A stretch of 64,000 nucleotides of DNA from assembly GCA_034190875.2 (NCBI GenBank), contig CM067354.1, positions 52,877,897-52,941,896 of the forward strand, read 5' to 3'. The position numbers and the translations under genes were made by a program. Position 1 is the stretch's first letter, and every line of letters starts with the position of its first letter. This document shows, one piece after another, positions 21,945-34,559 of the stretch. The notes under the pieces are model-generated. The model saw only the letters and a list, made by a program, of their open reading frames with translations, was not told the origin of the DNA and did not search any database. This stretch comes from Urechis unicinctus (Eukaryota; Annelida; Polychaeta; Xenopneusta; Urechidae).

Positions 21945-24900
21945 GTGTTTTATTGTACTCATTTGGCTAGTGGATGTGTGATAATTGTTAATAGTCAGAA
22001 GTTGTAAGAATGATGGCTGTTCGCTTCTTATTAGTATCTACAATTTTTTTTGCAGCTGCGACACACTTGAAATAACATTGAAATTATTCATAAGATACCC
22101 ACTTTTGCATTTCGCAACGTCTCGTTTAAAAATGGAAGCACATTGCGTTCCGTGTTACTTGATATAATCGTTTCTCTCCGTCATGATCGTATGGTAAAAT
22201 TCAAAAGCAATTGTGCATAATCCGTTTATCGGTTATATATACTATCAACTGTAGTTAGCCAAAACGGCTCAATTTGTAATTTTGATTAGTAAGTTAAAAT
22301 GTTACTGCGTCCCAAAGACGTTTGAATCACGAACGTAGCACGATTCTGCCACAATCAGTGTTACACAGAGTAGAAGCATAATTCTCCCCCAAAGGATTTT
22401 CTATGAGAATTATATACTGTATGCATAATGCATGGCGTGATATTCTTAACCAGAAAAATCTGTAATTTGTGTTTATTTGATGGTTGGTAGTAACGGTTTG
22501 AAACGATTTTTTTCCATTAGAATACAAATCATTGATTAATTTCTAAGCTTAATTAGAATCACACCAACACCAAATTGATTATTGCATCTTTTTGGCCATT
22601 GTTTCACTTCGTCCATTTTGATGAGGCTATCTTTCTATGATTCTCACAAGTTAACTTGAATAACAAATACAATGATAGCTGCCTTTTCTGCATTTATTTG
22701 TCAAAATCTACCAAGAGCTTGTTACACATTGTCACGAGTGACAAGATAGTTGAATCACTTCTTACTGATCGCGATTCTCTGCAATTTTATTCGGTCAATC
22801 TTTTGTTAGCTAGAGGTAATCAACACATTGTGTCCCGCCTCCTTATGTTCAATCAACTTGTTGGTTTGCTCTGAATGAAGAAAAACATCATATAAGTTTC
22901 TCGATTGTGGCGTTCATCTTCTATCAACGGTTCACTTAAGCACTCTCGTACCTTCTCATATTGGCGCCGACCAATGTTAGCAATGCTGCGCCTCTTTTTT
23001 GACGAATACTTTGATCTATAACCGTTCTTTGCATCAAAGCATTGAAAAAATTAAATTACGCTCACAAGCATGAACAGCCAGAGGGGATGCAAATAACTCA
23101 AACATATTCCTGCTCTGATTTTCCGGGGTTCGGTGCCATGATATTCAACTCGGTATTATCGCTCGAGGTCTATGCTTTAGCAACCACGCGATTGCCCTGC
23201 TCATAAATATATCTAAACGCTGGCATGCTGATTTGACTAATTTTGACCCGGTAAAGAGCAGACCGCATGTGGCGGTTCCCCATATCACAAATCACGATTC
23301 CATTTGCATGAAAATTGCTAGCCTTAGTTAGCTGAACACCTTCCCTTAAAACCCTTAACATTTAAATATTCGTGTCACTTTTGTGCCCGTTCTGATGCTT
23401 TACACTTTAAGCAGTCTATAGGTTATAGCATATTATGCTTCCCAACAGCAACATAAAAAATTAGGGGTGCAGGTGAATTTGACTTACTAGGACTAGTCAG
23501 GATGATACATGAGCTATTTGTCTGGGTTATACATAGTATAATCATACAAAGCGAACATATCAAGTGTATTAAAACGCCAAACCACTAAGATAACCAACTC
23601 CTTAATGAACTGACGATGTGATAAAAATCATGAAGCAGGAGCATTCGTCGTGTTAAATCACTGAAACAGCTCAGTTAGAGATATCACTCTGCCAATACCT
23701 TGACGTGTCATTCTCTTTAATCAGAACGATTACCTATGTGACTGGTAGAATAAAGGTACATTAAGTAGCATGTAATCAGGTCATCGACGACCGCAGAAGG
23801 AGGTACGTACCTCGATCCAGGTGCGTACTTCGCTCCCAGTAAAGCACAATTGGTCTGAAGTATGCATACATAAACTCCATATTTCTCAACTGCTGTGCAA
23901 ATTGTTACCTTATTTACTAGCATATGATTGGATGAGAATCGTGGAATCCCACTTATATGTAATAGCCTCGAATTGGGACTATGTTAAAAGTTGCACGTGT
24001 TTGTGGGGCCGTTCTAAAGTACCATCAATCTTTGGGTGTCGACAATCGCGCATCTATTCTGAACTTAGCTGAGGAGAGAATCCTTTAGTTGGTCTAGATT
24101 GTACTCCAATCAAAGTACGCCGCTCCTTGACTGACTTTTTAATGACGCCAGTTGTCTTCCCGAGCTGCTAGTGTCTTAACGTATTGGTAACTGGAGCTTG
24201 TGAACATATTTCCTTGACATTGTTTGCACTTGTTTGCTCGAACGATCACTGAAAGCGACCACACCTCTTAATTGAGTGTCCGCAGTTACTTGTTCAGTAG
24301 TGTTTAAGCATGAATGTTCTTTCCAAATATAATTGCAAAGCTACCCGAACTGTCTCATACTATTCAATTATGAAATATACTTCTCCAGGTTGCCGAGTAA
24401 GTACTTATGTTTGTTACTGCTGAGGATACACATAAAATTACACCAACATACTATTTATAGGATTATTAGCGCTGACGATACACATATATTTAAAATAGGC
24501 GATGTTTATCAGTGGAATTTGCATTTTTTTTGGTCAGAAACAACTTTTGATTTGATCACGCGTTGGTAGATTGGATAGCGCTTGTGAATCATACACTTAG
24601 GTATGTTACATTTTCTGTCGAGATCACAGAATAAACACTGGTATGCCCAAATTTTATTCTGACCCTCTCTCACCCCTAGGCTCCCCATAGCCTCCCTCAC
24701 AGTCCCTCTGATCCTGTCTCATCTCAGGCTTTTCTACTTCATCCACCACAACAGTTTTGGCATTCATCGCACAACACAGGTATAAGTAAGAAGGCAAATT
24801 AGACACCATATAAAGACTTAAATAGTTTTATCTGCTTGCTCAGTTTCGCTGTCACAAAATGCACCCACTGACGACTGACAGCCGTCTTCGCCGTGGAAAT

Positions 24901-25560
24901 AAAGAACGTGACAATTTCCCTGTAAGCAAAGAAGTGAGAAATAGCGCCCCGCTTCTCTTCATAAATGTTTGTGTTCCAGAACTGACATTAAAATATAAAT
25001 TCAATGACAGTGCCCTATTTTCGGTATTGTAATTTTTTAATTATACAGGCGCAAACATTCACCTCTGCGCACGGTTGAGTATCTAACATGGATCATTAAG
25101 TTTATATTGCATCATTATCTGTATCTGCATTGCGAAGAATTATAATTTGTGTTATTTTGTGTATTCGTGCTGTAGCAGCGAGAAGATTCGCTTGCTTGAT
25201 TGATTTATAAATTGCTCAAGAAGCCACTTCCCTCAACAATACCTGGTTGGCCCTTTGAATGAACACTGCATCATCTATTTCCTGTTGTATAAAGCTTTAT
25301 AATAGATAACATGCAATATATTCAATGTTGCAGCATAGTAGTATTCCGTCGTCCCCGACCTTAATGTTCTGAAATACGCAAAATGGTGATAGCAATTTTA
25401 CTCCAGGCTTGGGTTATGTTGTGCACCAACTGTACCACAATATCAGGTAATGCCATCTCCGGTTAGACTAATGAAAGCAGTATGTCGATCGTCTTATGGG
25501 AATGTGGAACGCCTTCATGGTTACACATGACGTTATGTCATTCTTATTTCTCATATGAAT
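21945..25560. other. AT-rich region, no firm gene
   Basis: Nothing firm. The best candidate is a minus-strand frame from about 24772 to 24657, starting MNAKTVVVDEVEKPEMRQ and rich in Glu, Gly and Arg. Its base composition is more balanced than its surroundings, but no splice partner or family was found. Confidence 0.45.
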
Positions 25561-25570
25561 TATCCCTAAC

Positions 25571-25900
25571 TCACCGTATCAGGTGTGATAGGCTCATCTG
25601 GTAATCATCTTTACTGACGCACCGATCATTTGTCGGAATACACATCACTGCAGATATACAGCGATGGTATGTACGTGCCGTGAGTATCAATGTACATCGA
25701 CAATCTGTCAATGCACCCAAGCAATCCGCCTCAGAATGGACTACAAGCCTAAGATCGATTGTAAGCAATTGCGCACTGGAGCCGTATTGCCTATCACACA
25801 ATCTATCAGTCGTTTCAGTCTTTGTACTCTGGTGTGGCATTGAATTCCATTCCATTCCGATTCAGATCGCATATACGGATACCTTGTGCTCGCATCCATA
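25571..25900 (-). pseudogene. Decayed coding remnant H1
   Basis: On the minus strand this aligns to the 28564-29103 remnant over about 250 bp. One broken frame gives IDTHGTYIPSLY. The IDG/TYIP-like motif recalls the first catalytic Asp region of PIF/Harbinger transposases (IDGTxIPI). The frame is interrupted and the assignment is tentative. Confidence 0.35.
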
Positions 25901-25949
25901 ACATGCTGTAGGCTGCCTTTGACAGAATTCCGTCTCACTATCCACGAGC

Positions 25950-27928
25950 ATTGTAGACATCATTGAAGTTACCTCGCATTTCCAGTAACCAACAGGGATA
26001 GTAAGCAGCACCATAATCCCCACTACTGGTGATATCTGCAATGATCACTCTGCCCTACAAAGCCATGACCTTTCCCTGCCGACAAACTACCTAGCACACT
26101 TCATAACGCAGCATCATCGTAGACCAGAATCACACACACATTGCCGAATAAAACATATATATGCACGGATGTAACACCGTACTACGATCATTCAACAACA
26201 CCAAAAACGCTTCATCAATATTCATTTTAAAACCTAATATTCACAATAGGTTTAACAGGTCAATTATACGGTGCTGCCGGGAAATGAATCAATCAATATT
26301 CATATAAATTAATGTTTTTAGAAACATCTTTACCGAAGAACATCATGAAACCTAACACTGCGTTTGGGCAACACTCCCACAGTATCACATTATGTCTATA
26401 TAGTAAGTAGTGAATGTTTGCATTGATTGCAGTGGGTTCTTCTCATGCATAAAGCATTCACACGCGTATTCCACATAATGGCACCCTGTAGTGATGAATG
26501 GAAATGGTAATTGGCCCCACCACCAGTATGTTACTTATAAGTCAAATCATTGAACATGATGGACGGCAGATAGTCGGCATAGGAACCGAAATCCTACCGA
26601 CTAACCTAAAAAACACAATCATTATAGGTAGGTGTTTAACTATTTCGAACGATCATCCCAACATGGTCACTGCAAAAGCGTAGACCGTCTGGCGATCATT
26701 CATATATGTGAAAGATGGCGATTGCATCACGGGCCAGAGAGCAACCACACTGATAAAAATGAATTACAGTACGAATTACTGCTTCGAATCAATGCTTTCG
26801 ATGAGCAGCTGATTAATATTGTATATCGACTCTCGACAATAACGAATACAATGCGTCTCGTTTTTATTTAAAGTGAATTGTGGAGAGGTATTTTATCATG
26901 CGCTGGAAATAAAGTATTTAAGTAGAGTTTCTTAGCATTGCATCATAGTCACGCGCCATTTCTCCCACAACCTGCCACTGGGGAGTCTTTAGGCAATGAT
27001 TCAGCTTACGTATTATAACTATGAACCTGCTCCCAAAATGGTATGACAGCCAGTTGTTTCATGCACGAAATGCATTATTCATATACCATCCCGTCAAAAT
27101 AAAATGCTCAATACTAGCATATAACCACTTTCCCATAAACATTTCAAAGGACGATAAGTTGTTATAATGCAGAAAGAAATCAGTGAAAGTCATATCCGTC
27201 ACTCGTGTTTATTTGCCCCGAATTATGCATAGTAATGATTACAGTTATCTGTAACACGCGCAAAATCCGTACTTTATTTTATCGACTCGTCGTAAATTGC
27301 ATGAATAACAATCATCCCATTGAATGCAAATGATCACTGATGCAGGCAAGTAACGATATATCAATTCCATCACTTTGGGCTTTCTCTCCCTGGTATTAAT
27401 TCACTAAAGTATCTACATAAATGGCCATTTATCATTACAGATAGTGTCATACCAATTGATGTGCTCGTTACCATCCTTGTTCACCAAATTTGCATCGACA
27501 CAGTAGATCTGGAAGCATATGCTAATGTATTTTGAAAGGATGGGCAGTTCTTAGCATTTCTATTGCTACCTATGTAACGTCATTACCATATGTTGAATTT
27601 TGTGTCGGGAAGGAGTCATTGGGTATATTTCTGCAATAATGTGGTCATGGGTAGTTTTGCTCCTATTTCAATCTTTGCGCTGGTGGTCGTTAAATGCAAC
27701 ATTGCCCAGGCCTTACATTTCACTATTAATATTCGGGCAGATACACAAAAGCTCTTAAAACGTAAAATGTCCTCCGAGGACGACGTGCTCCCTGGAAAGG
27801 ACCACCCAATGGGTTTTACTCACTGCTAGTCGTAATAACCATTATCGCTAAAAGATACTACGATATGACTGACATACGCACGCACACACTCACTCCAACG
27901 AAATATTACGAATCATTAGCATGCTTCC

Positions 27929-27929
<1 letters not shown>
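25950..27929. other. AT-rich spacer
   Basis: No supported feature. A plus-strand frame at 27590-27829 has a hydrophobic stretch and a charged tail but no recognisable family. Confidence 0.4.
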
Positions 27930-28026
<97 letters not shown>

Positions 28027-28035
28027 ATATATATA

Positions 28036-28066
<31 letters not shown>
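27930..28066. repeat. (TA)n microsatellite
   Basis: Nearly pure TA dinucleotides, with small interruptions (ATAATAAT, ACGC) after 28021. Confidence 0.98.
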
Positions 28067-28069
<3 letters not shown>

Positions 28070-28502
28070 AGGGTATAATGCGGATACGTTATATGCCCTC
28101 GACACAACAGGAAACATTTCAATCATAAAAATTCATTAAAAGCCGGCATAAGCGCCTTACAAATGTCAGCTATTGTACATAAAACTCGCACAAAACAGGT
28201 GCCATTTATGGATTACTGTCTGTGATTGCAAAACTTACCCCAGATGCGTTCATCTTTCCGATTAACTGTATCTGTCTAAGTTAACATCTACACTGCGTGT
28301 CCATCTTCTGCATTATGTTGTTGATATCATTCAGCTATAAAATATTTATATGAATCGCACAGCGCTCCTTAAGGTTAAGCGTGAGTGCAATGCTCTGTTG
28401 TGTGGCTCATCATGCTAAAGGTACCATGATATTTTCCAGTTATATGTATATGCTTGCTTAAATGATTACATTATACCCTGCAATTCGTTTTGTTCCATTT
28501 TA

Positions 28503-28518
28503 CCCCCCCCCCCCCCCC
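28503..28518. repeat. Poly-C tract
   Basis: Sixteen consecutive C followed by ACCC. Confidence 0.95.
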
Positions 28519-28563
28519 ACCCAAATCAGCCTTATACACAAAGGACTGGTCGTCGATTTTTCA

Positions 28564-29103
28564 TTATAAATGCCTTAGCCATAATAACTCGTTCTCGGTC
28601 ATATATTCGTCACTCTGAACCTCTCTTACATATTGCATACATCTAGGATTTCCAGTTTCATGAACTGAGCACAGTTTGCAAATATGTCGGCGTATGCAAA
28701 TATGGAAATACATGCGAGGTTCCCATCGGTTCTTATCAAGATGGGATGTCAGTCTCTTTTCTCCCAGTAATGATTCTTCAGTCGCTTCATTAAACGTAGT
28801 AGTGGCCAGCAAATTGAAAGCAACGATAAGATCACCATCTGGTTTCTGCATACAAATCATGGAAAACATGCAGCGGCGGAATGTACGTGCCATGAATATC
28901 GCCACACAGAGACAATCTACCATTAAAACCGACCGCCCGTGAAAGAATTTCACGTATGTGATCAATCGTAAACGATTGCGACGACGCTGACCTGCATGTA
29001 GCAACCTTATAAGTCTTTCCTGTCTCTTTATTGTAGCGGCATTGTGAATCAATTTCCATTGCAGTTCATCCTCCACATTTAGGCCAAGCGATTGGCATGG
29101 CAA
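28564..29103 (-). pseudogene. Decayed coding remnant H2
   Basis: A 179-codon frame, the longest in its neighbourhood, overlaps a second frame (29059-28832) that keeps FTIDHIREILSRAVGFNG followed by GDIHGTYIPPLH. The second frame aligns to remnant H1 (IDTHGTYIPSLY). The FNG...D.HGTYIP arrangement suggests a PIF/Harbinger-like transposase around its first catalytic Asp. GDIHG alone would also recall Ser/Thr phosphatases, but the residues after it do not fit that family, nor does H1. Similarity between H1 and H2 extends over both frames. So this is an old duplicated sequence, probably a DNA transposon gene, broken by frameshifts. Confidence 0.35.
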
Positions 29104-30640
29104 ATATATTCAATTCGACCATTAAAATATTAGGTATTATTTTACAATGTGATGGACTATAGAAATGTATATTTTGTAAGGAAAAGCAGATATGTCATTG
29201 GTTGAGTTTAATTGTAACTTTACGGCCCACGATATCTGGACAATTGTGTCTCACTCGTAAATAAAATTCAGCTGTACAATAGGCACGTATATAAGATAAT
29301 ATCGATCCCCTACGTTGTCGCATTAAAAAAACGTCTCAAAACAGTACATTTTGAATAGCTACATCTACCAGCTGTTTGACTTCGGAACGACCTCCATAAC
29401 TGGTAGGCAATTTATTCTGTACATCATAACATATTATTAATCTATCGACTAAAGTTATGGACACTTTAAACTAAAAATGCCCGTATCAACTGAATCTATG
29501 TACATTCCCACAACTCCGCTGCTTGCACAATTGCACTGCCGGACTTAAAGGCCGATAAGACGCCACCGAATGATAATGGTGCTTTTGAGTTATTGCTAAT
29601 CGTATAGTTAGATACGTATAGTATAAAGGGCGAGCTATGATAGCTGATGGTGACGATGATAACAGGTTATGCAATTCAAATGTTGGATCATACGATATGG
29701 AGCAAATTACACATGTACTGTGAATGACCAACACACAGAGTGAATGAACCCAGCTAGTTTATCACTAGTTTAGCATGAGTGTTAATGTTCACAAGTCATA
29801 GCACCCTTTCACCAATTACTTACGTGGTGTGCTCAATCAGATACAACTGTAAAATCCTCCATTCATCAGGATGAACCTCAATACAACCCTGCACCACTGA
29901 CCACCACTGCCTTTCATGCAGTATCAGTGATAGGTATGAGGGTTGCTGAAATGAAAGCGAAGGGAACCAGGATTTCCATCAATACAGATAATTTCTATGA
30001 ATATCGATTCCCGATCTTTTTGAGTACCACCTGCCACAAGCACACCAAAACCAACATGTTAAGTTTCCGTAAAGCATAGCAGATGTGTGCGAATCGAGCA
30101 AAGCTGCCGTCTGTCGGGTCCAGGAAATTTGGAATAGCTACTCGTATTCATGATGGCATGAGGCATCTAAGAGCATACACCTCCAGGTTTATACCCTTCA
30201 AAAATGTCGAGTGCATACCGGAATAACAGGTGTGTTGATGGTCAATCATCGTGGTGATAATCGATGAGTACACACCATGTTGACGCCATGTATATAACCT
30301 CTCCAATACCGTATTTTGTCCTATAGTATGGGTGTTACAATAACTGCTGACCATGAATAAATATTTATGCAAAGGAATACATATAGAAGAAAATATAGAT
30401 TTAAGGTTTGGAAGCTGTAATGGTGTCAACGCAGCAAGCTGTTCACTTGTGTATAGGTGATCAGTTTTGCGAAGCGCTAATTGGCGAGAATCATGAAACC
30501 TGAGCGGTAAGGCCGTTCCGCAGAGCGAGTATGAAAGCATTATGATCGTAAAGCGCATTCGTGGGGTTCTGTGGGGGAAATTTGAACCTTTCTCCTGGAA
30601 CACTCGTGTCTCAATGAACTACTGTATCGGGGATGTATAT
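29104..30640. other. Spacer, unassigned minus-strand frame
   Basis: A 151-codon minus-strand frame (30603-30148) is the only notable item. It is rich in Leu, Ser, His and Cys, with no domain, no plausible promoter and no splice context. I regard it as probably a chance frame. Confidence 0.35.
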
Positions 30641-30679
30641 CGCATCTCGGACTTGTTTTAGTTTGCATTGTATGTATGT

Positions 30680-31240
30680 AAATGAGCGTCTCCTTTGGCC
30701 TAGTTGTTGCAGGTGACTAGGTGGTCTTTGCTGGACGCGTGGGGTAGGCCTCGCGTGGACGGTATGAGAAGCCGATTGTTCTCCGTTCCCTTAGCATGGT
30801 CCTTGGCTGCGCGTCTTACCATCTGGGTATGATCAACAAGGAGAAGTCAACTGACGGCTGGTCTCCCGCATAGTCATTGTGAATGGGTCTGATCAACCCA
30901 GTCGGTTGCGTGTGTGTTGCTACATTGCGGTCAGCTTAGAGACTGGGCGATAGGGTATTGAAGTGTATGGAATAGTTGTTTTCGTAGGTGTCAGAATCGT
31001 ATCGTGGCAACAGATGGTACGTTATGACAATATCGCTCCTCCCCTCAGTTCGGAAACGAAGGGCGAATATGTCTCAACGGCCTGCATATATATAATTGTC
31101 GGCGATACTCGTACGCGCGGCAAGTACGACCTCGTGACTGGTAGTGTGGCTGTTTCAGAAGGGATTTATTTGGACAAGGATAGCCAAGATGGGAACAAGC
31201 TGGCGTCATCCTATGTGCTTATTCCATTTAATGGGTAGAT
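30680..31240 (+). other. GC-richer island with unassigned frame
   Basis: Base composition is clearly richer in G and C than on either side. Two TGATCAAC motifs lie about 69 bp apart (30828 and 30891). A 91-codon plus-strand frame at 30963-31238 ends in a polar, protein-like stretch (KDSQDGNKLASSYVLIPFNG). I recognise no family. The island may be an exon of an unknown gene or an inserted element of different origin. Confidence 0.3.
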
Positions 31241-31269
31241 AGTGTTTGGTTCGCGTTTTATAGTATTTT

Positions 31270-31838
31270 GAAGGAGGGGTTAACGTAATCTCGGTGAAGT
31301 AATTTACTTGTAATTATCCCGTACATCGATAGACGTGCAAGGAGCAGCCGTCGATCTTTTGCACAGGTGGACTGCATCACATGCGGCTTGCATAAACATC
31401 CATTAATCAACACACAATCACATGTGATTATTGAGTCATCGTTTTAATCATTTAATTCATAAATATATTCAATGTGTTTATTGCATCTAATTTGTATTGA
31501 TTGTATTCCACTAATCTCACACACTCCTTAAACCACAGTGATAACTTACTTTAAAGCATGTTATACCGAGGCTTTTATTATGTAATGTATGTAATCGACG
31601 TGTGCATAATCATCACGTGGTCGTGAGTGCTCAATATGTCTCCGCCGTTGTCACATCAGCTGTATGCCTCATGCTTGCACGGTCGATCCGTTGTAGACTG
31701 TTAGATTAACTAGTAAATGGTATGCCAAACTTAAATCATCCCATTTAATCATTACGATAATCATGATGATTAGGCTATGAGAGTTCCCTCTGAGTCGGAT
31801 AAAACTCACACCAAGCCAGTTCCATAAGCGAATTGTAA
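31270..31838. other. AT-rich spacer
   Basis: No supported feature. Confidence 0.45.
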
Positions 31839-33010
31839 ATGTGTTCAAATCAGACGTTGACGCTAATGACATTACCAACCATTTGCGATTTACTCATCTT
31901 CGTTACTTTCGTAAGAATGATACATACAGTGTGCCATTACGTAATTATTAGTCTGAAGTTAGTTTCTAACTCGTCAATTATTGTAGTTGGAGCCGTGTAT
32001 AGACTTCCTAACACTTGTATTAGGGATTTCACCGGCTATATTAGAAATATCCTAGCTGATGTTATAAATGAGAAGAGACGGTTTTATGTTATGGGCGACA
32101 CCAACATCAATCTCGTAAACGTAGATAGCCGTATTCCCACCTCAGAGTTTATAGAAACGATGTGCTCTTTCTCATTTGTACCTTTTGTCATCAATCCTGC
32201 AAGAGTAACAGAGGACTCTGCAACGTTAATTGACAACATATTTTGCATCATATACTCGTTTTCATAATGTATTCAACGATCACTATGATAGATGTTCCCC
32301 CGTAAAAGATCTTAAATCTGAATATAAAACTAGGCATGGATGGTTAACAGTTGAATTGAAAAAGTAAATTTAAATTAAACACAAGCTATACCTAATTAGC
32401 CATAAGTATCCTACTTTTAGCAACCACAATTTGTTTAAACAATCAAAACAAAAGCTACAATCGCTCTTGCAAAAATGAGAGAGAGATTATAATGATAATG
32501 CACTGAAACAGAATAGAAGTAACTAGCGCAGTAATCTTATAAAGAATGCTATCAATTAAAGGAAAGCTTGTAATACCTCGAACAAGTTTCAATTTAATGG
32601 TAAAGTTATTACCAATGAGAACCACATAGGAGATAAATGAAACAAGTTGTATGTAAATATTGGTCCAAATGTAGCTAAATATTTACCAAAAACGCAAATC
32701 TCTTACCTACCTACCACGACTTGCAATTCCATCTTTATGAGAATACTACTAGTGCAAATGAGATAACAAATATAACGAATTGCCTGTTACAGCCATGGGT
32801 TTATACTCTAAATATTGTACTCCAACAAGGCATTGTGCCCAAGGAACTTAAAATTGCGCGTGTTATTCGATATATAAAAGCGACAAAAATATAATTAGTA
32901 ATTTCAGACCCCTTTCCATTCTTCCATACTTTTCAAAAATATTGAAGCGACTTGTGCACAACAGGTTGATGGATTGTGTAACCAACCATGATATATATTT
33001 TATGAACATC
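31839..33010 (+). mobile_element. Decayed LINE, endonuclease to RT start
   Basis: The plus-strand frame 31839-32267 holds the second half of an APE endonuclease: VVGAVYRLPN, FYVMGDTNINL (D and N of the catalytic set) and SATLIDNIF. Broken frames then follow in family order: GWLTVELKK, a basic linker, QGIVPKELKIARVI near 32835-32870, and NFRPLSILPYFSKILKRLVH near 32900-32960. The last two are the opening motifs of the reverse transcriptase domain of CR1/L2-like elements. The sequence ends before the FADD catalytic motif, so the 3' end is missing. Several stops and frame changes make it clearly older than the LINE at 12-14 kb, and it is a different family. Confidence 0.8.
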
Positions 33011-33421
33011 AGTACGTGATAACAGTGTAACAGCCGATTAGAAAAGTTATTGTTACTAATCTCATAACATTTTAATTCCGAAACTTAATGCGTATGGTAT
33101 AAAACGCATACCCCCTAGAATGGATACAACATTATTTGAATGATAGGTACTCATATGTATTCTATAAATGTACAGATTCAGCATACGATCAAGTTAAATG
33201 TTGCGTGCCTCGAAGCGGTCGTGGAGCCAGCATATGCAATACATCAAAATATAGATATTCCAAAACATTGAAATATTCTACTGCAGAACAAATATTCCTT
33301 GTTGAAATTTTGTTATCTACATGTTACTATTACGTCGATGGATTACATTATACAAATGGAGCCCAGTAGTCCCACACTGACTCCCACAAACAGTTGTTAT
33401 ATCAACCGTAATCCCAACCGT
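33011..33421. other. AT-rich spacer
   Basis: No supported feature. Confidence 0.45.
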
Positions 33422-33453
33422 GCCTCCTTGCATAATATAATATGCAAGGAGGC
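33422..33453. repeat. Perfect palindrome, 13-bp arms
   Basis: GCCTCCTTGCATA and its exact reverse complement flank a 6-base loop ATATAA. There is no U-rich tract after it, and no array around it. Confidence 0.9.
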
Positions 33454-33577
33454 TCGATGTATGATAGGACATTGTAGGGGCTCGGTCTAGTCTATGCATG
33501 GTGAGCCTAAAGGTGAGCAGCAATTAGAAGAAGTGTGAGTGCGAATTCGCTATTATGATATGGGCATAGCCACGAAG

Positions 33578-33640
33578 GAATCTTCTTCTTAATCTTCTTC
33601 TCCTTAGTCTTTCTTCTTCTTCTTCTTCTTCTTCTTCTTG
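33578..33640. repeat. (CTT)n microsatellite
   Basis: Interrupted CTT repeats; the minus strand reads as poly-Glu, an artefact. Confidence 0.95.
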
Positions 33641-33644
33641 ATCT

Positions 33645-34265
33645 TCGTCTTTGTTTTGTTGGCTTTCGCATGTTATTTGCTTGCTTGCTTTATTGAAATA
33701 TACATGATTGGAATAAAACGCTACATGTATCCAACGCTGGTACAATGGTATCGGGCAAAACACGAATTTGTACCAGGAAACATTTGCAAAGATATACGAC
33801 CATACCAGCGCGGCACTACGGGGCATTTTATTGCTCCCGAATAGTTGGAGATGCATTGCAATTGATAAATTAACCGACGCGTATTCACAGGAAGATAGCA
33901 AACCACGCAATTATAGTGTTGGAAGATTTATTTTTTGCGCGATACAGCGCAAAATGATGCCATGAGAACGTTTAACGACATCATTCAAAGCGTGTGCAAA
34001 CATTCATCTTGATCTAGCTGCTGCATCGAGTGTGCATGTCCCAAAAGACAAAACTACGTTTCATCGTCTGAGACCGGAATCATGCCATCTAGTCCGACCT
34101 ACACGTGTGTCGAAAGTAATTATGCTGCAGGGGAAATGTCACGGTCTCTGTAGCCTGTACCTGAATCAGTATAGAAGACAATGATCGAGTGTACAGTTAA
34201 GTAACATCACCTGAATATAACTGATGTTTTTTTTTTGGCTTTGAGGATGAAAATGCTCTATAACG
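33645..34265. other. AT-rich spacer
   Basis: No supported feature. Confidence 0.45.
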
Positions 34266-34559
34266 ATGATCGAAGATCCAAGCTACGTCATCCATCTTCC
34301 TAAAGAGAAAAATGAGCCGACTGCGTCAAAACCGCATACTTGGTTCCACTGTACGATAGTGTGGCTTTTTTTGGTATTTTGTGCTTCGGATATTTTTGCC
34401 AGATGTTGGGATTGGTTGCGCCGAGGTAGCTGGGTAGTATTGTATAACTACATGTCGGGTTGGTCAACAATAAAGCGTACGTTTATGACCAACCTGCTAG
34501 GAACGTCTCCTGTGGCGGGTAGTGACGTAAAGAGTGAGAGCTGTAGGTTTGATGGCTGA
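34266..34559 (+). CDS. Unassigned frame with one hydrophobic segment
   Basis: A 97-codon frame with a hydrophobic stretch at about residues 29-46 (CTIVWLFLVFCASDIFA), preceded by a charged N-terminus and followed by Trp/Arg-rich and Ser-rich parts. This would suit a small single-pass membrane protein. Its composition is more balanced than that of the chance frames around it. There is no recognised family, TATA box or polyadenylation signal placed to support transcription. It may be a chance frame. Confidence 0.15.
   Translation: MIEDPSYVIHLPKEKNEPTASKPHTWFHCTIVWLFLVFCASDIFARCWDWLRRGSWVVLYNYMSGWSTIKRTFMTNLLGTSPVAGSDVKSESCRFDG

Noticed and set aside
27865-28139. Ile/Tyr repeat frames on both strands
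   Set aside because: Direct translation of (TA)n.
28832-29059. GDIHG as a Ser/Thr phosphatase signature
   Set aside because: The residues after it do not follow the family (no Q-x-x-D-L), and the related remnant H1 reads IDTHG instead.
30148-30603. 151-codon minus-strand frame as a gene
   Set aside because: No domain, composition like chance frames, no promoter or splice context.
34266-34559. Firm membrane-protein gene
   Set aside because: One hydrophobic stretch in an isolated frame is not enough; kept only as a low-confidence entry.
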